Shown here piece by piece: positions 12,640 to 31,444 of a stretch of DNA of 33,690 nt. Below the pieces are notes generated by a model. The model searched no databases, was not told the origin of the DNA, and was given only the letters and a program-made list of their open reading frames with translations. The stretch spans positions 1-33,690 of the forward strand of contig FLMG01002556.1 in NCBI GenBank assembly GCA_900088475.1, read 5' to 3'. Made by a program: the position numbers and the translations under genes. The DNA is from Hyphochytrium catenoides (lineage: Eukaryota; Sar; Hyphochytriomycetes; Hyphochytriales; Hyphochytriaceae). Every line of letters starts with the position of its first letter. Within the stretch, counting starts at the first letter, position 1.

Positions 12640-13043
12640 ATGACTGATATTAAGAATTCCCACGGTTCGTCCTTCAAAAGTACTTGTAGAACTGCTTTGG
12701 GTTTTGGCCGTTCAATTGAAGGAAGAAAAAATGGTCCTTCTACCACAGTACGGCACGCACACTCTGTCTCGTTTGCGTATGGGTGTTCCTTGTAACAATA
12801 ATAAAAGAATGATCCTATTCCTCCTTGCCCTCTCTCTCTCATTTCCTTTAGCCCTGGGGTTAGCCTTTATTTACAGGAAAGGTGCGGGAGGTATCTTAAC
12901 TGCGGGAAGTTACATGGCTTCTCTGTACAGTAGTGACAGCAGGTGAAGTGATACGGAAGATCTGGGAGAGGCCAGGAACAAGAAGCTTTCACAGGATTTC
13001 AATGGTACTTTTGAATCTTTGGAGTGGTCTTCTTTCTTTCTAG
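12640..13043 (+). CDS. Weak candidate: small three-exon gene of 88 aa
   Basis: Exons 12640-12791, 12877-12942 and 12995-13043 join in phase (152 + 66 + 49 nt, ending in TAG). The first acceptor (12876) follows a long pyrimidine tract and ends TTTACAG; the second ends TTTCACAG; the donors are GTAACA and GTGAAG. The product has a polar, basic N-terminus (ATG at 12640) and a short hydrophobic patch at the C-terminus. No family is recognised and the composition is unremarkable. It lies on the opposite strand between two minus-strand genes, so these could equally be chance splice-like signals in UTR or intergenic DNA. Confidence 0.2.
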
Positions 13044-13224
13044 TCTTTCTTGGTACTTATTTATTCTACTAGTGATTGTTTCTTACTATGAAATATTTAT
13101 GCACGATTGAGGAATGCGTCACAACTTCAATTCACCAAAAATCCGTTTCAAACTCAGTAGCCGCTAACGCCCGAACAAAAACTGAAACTCTGTCTGGTAA
13201 GGATTCTCCATGGACAAGCCAAGA

Positions 13225-14713
13225 TCAGAGGCCAGCGAAAGGATCCAAGGAGTCGAACGGAGAAGCGGGAGGGGACGATGCTCTAAGAGCGGAGCTTTGG
13301 AGGTGAGAGACGACAGGCTGCTGATCATCCCTTGAGGAAGTGGTTGGCTGACTTACACTGCTGCCTAAGAGATCCAGAAGAGAGTCGCCGCTCTCACTAC
13401 TAAGCGCGATGGAACCCGCTGGGCCGTGCCCCAACAAGTCACTGAAAGGGTCCGAGGCAGATACAGAAGTGGTAGGCAGACTGCTCCCAGGAAGAGGGGC
13501 AAACAGATCCAAGCACTCTGAAGCTGCACTCTTTTGGTCGGGCACTGTCCAAAGTAGTTCCTCGTCAAAGGCAACAAGGTTGTCGGACACCGCCACTGTG
13601 CGCTGTTCCCGAGAGTGGCCACTTGAACTACCGGATGTCACAGCTAAATCACCCTGGTGGTCCGCTCCATTGCTGCTGGTAGTAATGGGTGGAGACGACC
13701 GGTCGCTAGCCAGTCGGGTGAAGTCTCCGAATCCTGGAACCTTCAAATCAGTCAGAGCAGCATCCAAGTCCAGCAATGTCTCGTGAGCATTCTTGCGCGC
13801 AGCTGCGATAGCTGTGGTCAGCAGTCTTTCACGACTCTTTCCAAGTATTCCAAGCCCAGTACGTGGGCTGACGGGAGATGATAAACTTAGAAGAGTATCG
13901 GCCGAGTCGTTGTTCCTTGACGACGCGAAAGCATTCAACCCCTTTCGATACTTGCATTGCTCTTTGAACGCTTCTAGTGTCGCCGGCTGACTCTCCAGGA
14001 CTGCCAAAATCTCTTGTCGAGTACTCTGAGCTACGACAGCAAATCCCATGTAGCGTGCGTTCGTCGCAACCCAGATATGGTCGAACAGCATGAATGTTTC
14101 GCTAAAAATCTCATAGAAAGCTAACAAAGGGATCGTTAGCTACTAGAAAGGGCTCTTGTCGAAAGGTTTGAAACGAGACCGTCACATATATGAGCCCGGC
14201 AAGGAAATTACAAGTCAAAGGAGCAAATTAAGGAAACTAACCTCCTTCGTCTTCAAACCACGGCCATACTGCAGCCCTTTGCTCCAAGAGTTCCGCCGAG
14301 TAGTTCCAAAATAGAGAGCAAACCATGCTCGTGACATTAATTCCTGCAGGACAAACGGGATAGGTACTTCTATTGGCATCTGGGATCTGTTCCTTTTGCA
14401 TCGTCCTCATTTCCATAGGGTAAGTCTCGCTAAAGTAGACAAGACACCGAAGTGCCAGCTGACCCCCAGCCCTGAAGTCAGTCGTGGGATCTGGCCGCTG
14501 AAACCCCAAATCCAGCCATCCTTGGCCTTCTCTTTCAAACTCGGCAGAGAGATAGACTGCTCTCCATAACCTTTCTAATAAGCCTTCAGAATCTGGGTCT
14601 CCAGCCACCATTGGCGTTCGCAGGAAATCAAAGCAGCGTCTAAGATTCTGCATTGCTCTTGGGCTTGGCCGTACATCTGGCCGTCGAAGTTGCAAAGTTG
14701 TGGCCTTCTGCAT
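13225..14713 (-). CDS. ELMO-domain (ELMOD-type) protein with adaptor-motif tail
   Basis: ELMO-domain proteins of the ELMOD class act as GAPs for ARF/ARL GTPases; larger ELMO proteins work with DOCK. Exons 14242-14713 and 13225-14120 give 455 aa with matched phases. The ELMO domain spans about aa 35-215. The hallmark is near aa 70-100: WLDLGFQ, then DPTTDFR (the Arg is proposed as catalytic in ELMOD GAPs) and LRCLVYF. It continues with YPVCPAGINVT and FYEIFSETFMLFDHIW across the splice. From about aa 240 the chain becomes Ser/Pro-rich and carries LDLF (361-364), DPF (381-383), DLLG (385-388), LLDLLG (405-410) and a C-terminal FDSLDPF (446-452), all resembling clathrin-box or AP2-binding motifs. 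The usual Gly after DFR is Ala. The start at 14713 is the first ATG; a leader exon is possible because an AG acceptor-like site sits just upstream. Only 142 bases separate it from the BEACH gene stop. Confidence 0.9.
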
Positions 14714-14855
14714 TTCTATAATGGAATTTACAGTTTGGTCAGTTCTCGATCAGAGCAAAAAGCCATGTCGGTACTAGAGCCACAATCTCTGAATCATCCG
14801 ATCTGACCGTCTCGCCATACTCTACCAACCTTGGGCGGACGATCTCGCTCCCTGA

Positions 14856-26443
<11,588 letters not shown>

Positions 26444-26990
26444 GGTTGGCCGCAACGGCGCAAGGCGCTCTTTCCTACAATTCCTCAGAATAATTTTTCG
26501 CGGCTACATGTCAATGCTCCTTAGCAGCTATGGCTACATGGGATCGCGCTTGTCTGCACCGCGCGCAGGGTGCATCTGTGAATGTGCGTTTTCCACCTTG
26601 GAAGAGGGAGAGTTGGGGATGATGAAGTGCCAAGATATGGCCTTCTTGCGTCTGCTGCTTCTGATGCCATCAGTGTTCACCCCACGATGGCTACGATCTA
26701 TGATGGCAGTCATGTCATGCTTCTTGTCCGAACCCGCTCTCTGATGATGATGATGAGATGTTCTTGTGCCTTGACAAACACTCAAGGGGAGCACTTGTGG
26801 TGACGTTCCAAATATATTCAGCCTATCCCACCTCCTGTTAGGAATAGAAGGCAACCAGCTAATGAAAATTCGCGTCCAGAATGTTTTCTGGATGGGTTTG
26901 GTAATAAAAAGAGTGCAGTACTTGTTGAATGATCAAAGATCATCAGAACATCAAGAAAGGGCACACGGGCGAACCGAACAGGATGGTCCC

Positions 26991-27068
26991 CAGTGCCCCA
27001 GTGCCCGCGTTCAGTGCCCGCGTCTCAGTGCTCGCGTCTCCGGACCAGCGTCTCAGTGACCACGATCT
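26991..27068. repeat. Degenerate 14-mer tandem array (CAGTGCCCGCGTCT)
   Basis: About five adjacent copies of a unit close to CAGTGCCCGCGTCT (two near-identical at 27012-27039, others with several changes) make a GC-rich minisatellite in otherwise AT-leaning intergenic DNA. Confidence 0.75.
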
Positions 27069-27394
27069 AATCAACCGCTAACTCCAGTCACAGAACTGTT
27101 GATTAATTAGGAGAAGAAGAAGCGGAAGTCGATGGACAGCCTATCCGGTGTTTGTTGGGGGTGAACGAAGCTGCCGCAGGCATGACAAAAGTCAGCGAAG
27201 AAGATATTAGTTTAATTTGTCAAGGGCGAATAGGCATTGATCTCAAGTCCATGACAAAATGCCAAAGTTGTCCGAAATATGAACTCAAGTCCATTTTCAA
27301 GGGAGGAAAGCTTTTTTAGGTGCTATACTATGGTCAGACCACGGTGAACATTGAGAGCTAAGGGTGGTCCTTTCTAAAAAATTTATGTGCGAAA

Positions 27395-27476
27395 GTGAAG
27401 CATGGGCCTCTAGTTATTGCAAGAAGGCTAGTTAGTGACAGTGAAGCATAGACCTCTAGTTATTGTAAGAAAGCTA
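27395..27476. repeat. Direct imperfect repeat, 46-bp period
   Basis: GTGAAGCATGGGCCTCTAGT at 27395 recurs at 27441 with two changes in these 20 bases, and the similarity extends to about 36 bases in each copy (27395-27430 and 27441-27476). It ends about 40 bases from the phosphatase stop codon, probably in its 3' UTR or just beyond. Confidence 0.85.
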
Positions 27477-27516
27477 CTTTATTATAGTGGACTGAATAGA
27501 TACAGAAGGGCGGCGT

Positions 27517-29327
27517 TTATAGGTACGGCCGGTAGTTCGTGTCCCATAGAGATAAATGGTCGCGAACATCCTGCATAGGGATGAGAAGAGGCTATGTTCA
27601 GTAAAGGCATTTGAGGTGACGAATACAGTGCACTGACCTCTACACTAGCAATTGTTTTCAAAAAGTCCTGGATGGTGTCCAGTTCTCTATCGGCGGGGTC
27701 ATCGATGAAGCTGTGGATAGGTATGATTAACATGGCTCAACATCGCTTCACTCGAAAGGTGCCTTACCTCGAGCACCCAATGGCATTTTGTGGCTGAAAG
27801 ATGTATGACATTGGAGAGTTGTCAATGAAGATAACTTGAGCAAGGTCTCTGCCAAGCTGCGACAGATCCTTTACATAACTCCCCTGCGTGAGGCAAACCA
27901 CTGTTATGGATTGGGGTCCACTTCTCAGTCAGGCCTCATATCGCTATTACCTCATGGAAGACGCAGTGCTCCCGGAATAGTCTATAGCGGATCACTCCTG
28001 TCTTGTCCATTTGATCAAGCAGAGGGTCGGCATACTGTAAGGAAATAGCAGGTGGGGATCAGCACGGTTGTACGAAACCCCGCCGCTACCGGAAACCGGG
28101 ATATAATACCTTTGATAGGCTCGCCGTGTAGACTACGATCTCATAGAGCTTGGCCATCTCAATGAGGAACTCATCCACCTTAGGACGCTTGCGCACATAG
28201 ACATTGTGGGTTGTTCCTTCGATCTCAACTGGGATTGTATAGTCGGGACTCACAATGGGCTTTGAGACGGTGTTAGTCAAAACTACCGCATGAGCTCCCT
28301 CAGGCGCTGGAGATGCTTACCTTAAAGGAGCTGTGCACCAACGTCTCGTCTAAGTCAAGTACCAAGCACTTCTTGCCCGCATCTGCTGAGACAATGGGAC
28401 CCAGAAGTCCAGGTTTTGTCGGTACCTTAGTCTGTTTTACCTGCACACCCCCTAAGCTCAAAGTACTCGGGACTTGCATTTGAGAGGACATCATCTTACC
28501 CCTGTGGCAATTTGCTTGGGCTCGTCGTCAGTCTTCAGCTTCTCATGACTCCTAACCGCTAGGTTTGTCACGTGGGTGCCCACAATGCAACTACAGAAAC
28601 GCTGAATGAAACCCGCTACGCCCTATGAAGCCAGGGCGAGTTGGTTAATATGCGGGATAGTACAGTGAAGTGTTGATCAGTCCTCTCAAGTTGCAATCAG
28701 AACTGCAGGAAATGAAAGGATTACCCGAGGACGCGGAGGCGGAATGGAAGATTCGGTCTGCGCTCTTTGGATATTCGTGAACTCTTGTTGAGGTCGGGCC
28801 TTGAAGTGCTTGGGGGTGCCATTCCGATCTGTTTGGTGGACAACCGAAGCGAGTTCTACAACGGGAGAGACGAATAGCGATTAGTAACCCCTTGCAAGGC
28901 ATCTGTAAATAGCGTTAACAAGAACCATGAGGCGCATCCTCATCCGCAGCGGAGTTCTCCTTCTCTGCGTTGTCTGGTCTATTGAAGGTCTCCTTTCTCG
29001 AAAAGATGACTGGATAGTACTTCTTCTTTCCCTCACTTTGTCTAGGATCAACTGCAGTAAATGTCTGTCAGCTCGGCTTGTGTTACTTAGGACAGGTGGG
29101 CTATTCACCTCCTTTGGCCTTGTTGTCGGTGGATTTAAGCATAGCTTGTACTTTGAGCTTGTTTGGCCTCTCTATGGAGGTATATGAGTCAGAGGGAGGT
29201 TGCCGCCAGGCTTGAAGCTTAAGCTGCGTGACGCACCTTTCAATCCTTTGGATGCCGGTCCATCACTTGTCTCCACCGTCAAGCTTGGCTTGGGGTTATA
29301 CCCCGCTTTTTGTGGGTTAGGAGCCAT
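27517..29327 (-). CDS. SCP/CTD-type protein phosphatase (HAD superfamily, DxDE(T) class)
   Basis: Mg-dependent phosphatase related to small CTD phosphatases and Dullard, which remove phosphate from Ser/Thr in RNA polymerase II CTD, SMAD or lipin-like substrates. Exons in coding order: 29237-29327, 28926-29051, 28725-28855, 28500-28622, 28321-28440, 28110-28259, 27951-28034, 27768-27883, 27638-27710, 27517-27570; 355 aa with all phases matched. The catalytic motif [11 protein letters not shown] starts at aa 186 (nucleophile D186, acid D188). It is followed by [38 protein letters not shown], the [20 protein letters not shown] block and IDNSP (D296). The terminus [12 protein letters not shown] is typical of the family. 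The first 157 aa are Lys/Pro/Gln-rich and not conserved except FIQRFCSC, similar in position to the Cys-rich patch near the catalytic domain of SCPs. The start is the first ATG of an exon that joins in phase. Introns are 57-185 nt. Confidence 0.93.
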
Positions 29328-30118
29328 TTATCTTTCTTGGTCAAAGCTTCTCAACGATTGTCTATAGGTCTGGGTTGATTGGTGCAAGGGGCTCAGTGCA
29401 ATATAAGAAGTGAGAGCTTGAGGCAGCTGGAGCCCCGGCCTTTTAACGAAGACTCTGTCCTTTCCGGCGGGGAAGTGCCGCTCCGCTGGGATGATGGTGA
29501 TCTCTGTCACCCTCATCCTTGCTTTCAGTTCCGCCACCATCCGAGTTACCTTTCGCTTCTGACCCTTCAAAAGAGAGTAATATGATACTATCAAGGGATA
29601 ACCCCGAGGGCTGACCCCCATAAAGGAGTCCGTCCATCTCCATCATCAATCCAGTCTCTTGTGCTGGTGCTTGAAGTGTGGGTGATGGGGCGGGAATGCT
29701 ATTTCTGTCATCGCCTCACAGATTCCACCCGCAGATCACAATGCAGTAACTAACGGATTAACTAGACCGCACTGTATAATGATGATCACACGGAGGCTGA
29801 AACGGCTTTTTTGGGTGATGTGAGTGAGAAGGGAAGATCCAAATCTTCAAAAATCATCAGGTCAAAGCATTGATGACTGATGTCTGATGACTCGCATCCA
29901 TCGGAGGCTGTCCGGCCGCGCGTCAGGCAGGGTACGAGGATCTTCTCGCTAGTGAGAAATATGCTGTTGTCCGCTGTCCCGCGAAAGGAAGGTACCTGTT
30001 GAGATAAGTTTGTTATCGCTATCATGAATGGTAGTGAATGAGACTCGTTACCGACCTGCTGGCAGCAAGGTTTCTACTTCATATGAATACCAAGAAGTGC
30101 TAAGAACTGCCAGGAGCT
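29328..30118. other. Divergent intergenic region of 0.8 kb
   Basis: It lies between the start codons of the minus-strand phosphatase and the plus-strand trehalose-phosphate phosphatase, so it should hold both promoters and 5' UTRs. Minus-strand open frames (29443-29649 and 29786-30025) are Ser/Gly/Asp-rich with donor-like ends, but no family signature or convincing join was found. Confidence 0.45.
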
Positions 30119-31309
30119 ATGGAGGATAGTCCCCGGCAGATCCACCTAAAAAAGCTGAGTAATAGAAGTCGAAAACTTTCTATTACAAGCTCTAATGCAC
30201 TGCTGCATATGGATGAACTAGAAAAGCAAATAGCAGGGAAGCGTGTAGCGGTATTCCTGGACTACGACGGCACTTTGACGCCCATTGTCAACGACCCGGA
30301 GAGGTAGCCGAATTGTAGTCAGAGGGATTAAACCATTAGCCTGACTCCCCTTCTCTATTAGAGCCTTTCTATCGCAGGAGATGAGAAGCTTGCTGCAAGA
30401 GCTGAGACTCCACTACACAGCCGGCGTCATTAGCGGCAGATCCTTGCAAAAGATCAAAACCCTCGTCGGGATCGATGGGTTATTCTATGCTGGAAGTCAT
30501 GGATTTGATATTGAAGGCCCAGAAGGTTGTCATCTCCGACATCAGGTAGCTTCTGAAGTCCTGCCCTTCTGCACAGCGCAGTGACATTCACTACTCCGTT
30601 TCCGCCAATTGCCACAGGTGGCTTCTGAATATCTTGCTCTCTTGGCAGACACTAAAGACAAGCTAATGCAGAAAACTGAGGTGTACTCTGGCTCCACTGT
30701 CGAAGATAACGTCTTTGCTGTATCAGTACACTATAGGAACGCCCCCCAGCATAAGGATAGTATAGAAGCCACCGTGGATGGGATTATTAAGGAAACTCCA
30801 GAGCTCAAGTGAGAACTCATCTTCGTGGTCCAATGTCGTCTCTCTCCTTTTGTTTCCTCTTATCCACAATTCACAACCGCCCATATCACTCGTAAGTGCT
30901 AGTCCTCACTGGATGTTGTATGACTTCAGGAAGAGCGAGGGCAAAATGGTCTTTGAGATAAGACCGCGGCTAGAATGGAATAAGGGCAAGGCAGTGGTAT
31001 GGCTATTGGAAGCTCTGGGTCTAGATAAAAGGGATGATGTCTATACAATCTACGTCGGCGACGACATTACCGATGAGGATGCTTTCAATGTCCTCCATCC
31101 AGAAGAGGGCAGGAAAGGTAACTCTCAACGCCTTCTATCTGGTACATAGAAAAGGAGTTAACTAAGCAGACCTGAAAGGTCTAGGGATCGTTGTGACAGA
31201 CACAACCACTGATTCTGCAGCTCATCTTACCCTTCAGGATCCTCAGGAAGTGGGCCGATTCCTTACAAGTCTCATCGCCTTCTCGAGGAGCATAGCTCCT
31301 CAAAACTAG
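30119..31309 (+). CDS. Trehalose-6-phosphate phosphatase (HAD superfamily)
   Basis: Hydrolyses trehalose 6-phosphate to trehalose and phosphate in the cytosol, the second step of the OtsA/OtsB route. Exons 30119-30303, 30362-30545, 30618-30808, 30930-31117 and 31170-31309 give 295 aa, phases consistent. Motifs: DYDGTLTPI (nucleophile D48, acid D50), SGRS (aa 86-89), GSHGFDI (106-112), EIRP...WNKG (about 196-206, substrate-cap Lys/Arg) and GDDITDED (230-237, Mg-binding acids). This is a stand-alone phosphatase with no synthase-like domain attached, and its length is normal for plant or algal single-domain enzymes. The roughly 40 aa before motif I are basic and Ser-rich with no clear transit-peptide cleavage signal. 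The 72-nt second intron starts with a near copy of the next exon's 5' end (see findings). The gene converges on the ARL13B-like gene, 135 bases away. Confidence 0.94.
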
Positions 31310-31444
31310 TAGCGACTAGATTTCAACGTTGTTGGAAGAGGTGGTTCGGACTAGGTATCGTCAGCTAAGTGTTGGAAGTGGATGGGACATGCGTGTGGTT
31401 GGTTTATAAATGTATGGTTAATGGTACTTATTATCCACTGAGAG

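Larger units (their letters stand above)
26444..27516. other. Intergenic of 1.07 kb with short repeats
   Basis: This region holds the promoter side of the BEACH gene and the 3' flank of the CTD-phosphatase gene. No exon with family similarity was found on either strand. It contains a short GATGAT run (about 26744-26755), a 14-mer array and a 46-bp-period duplication, listed separately. Confidence 0.5.

Noticed and set aside
13409-13990. Plus-strand open frames across the ELMO protein tail
   Set aside because: They are shadows of the conserved minus-strand frame, which ends in a clean stop and matches the ELMO domain phase.
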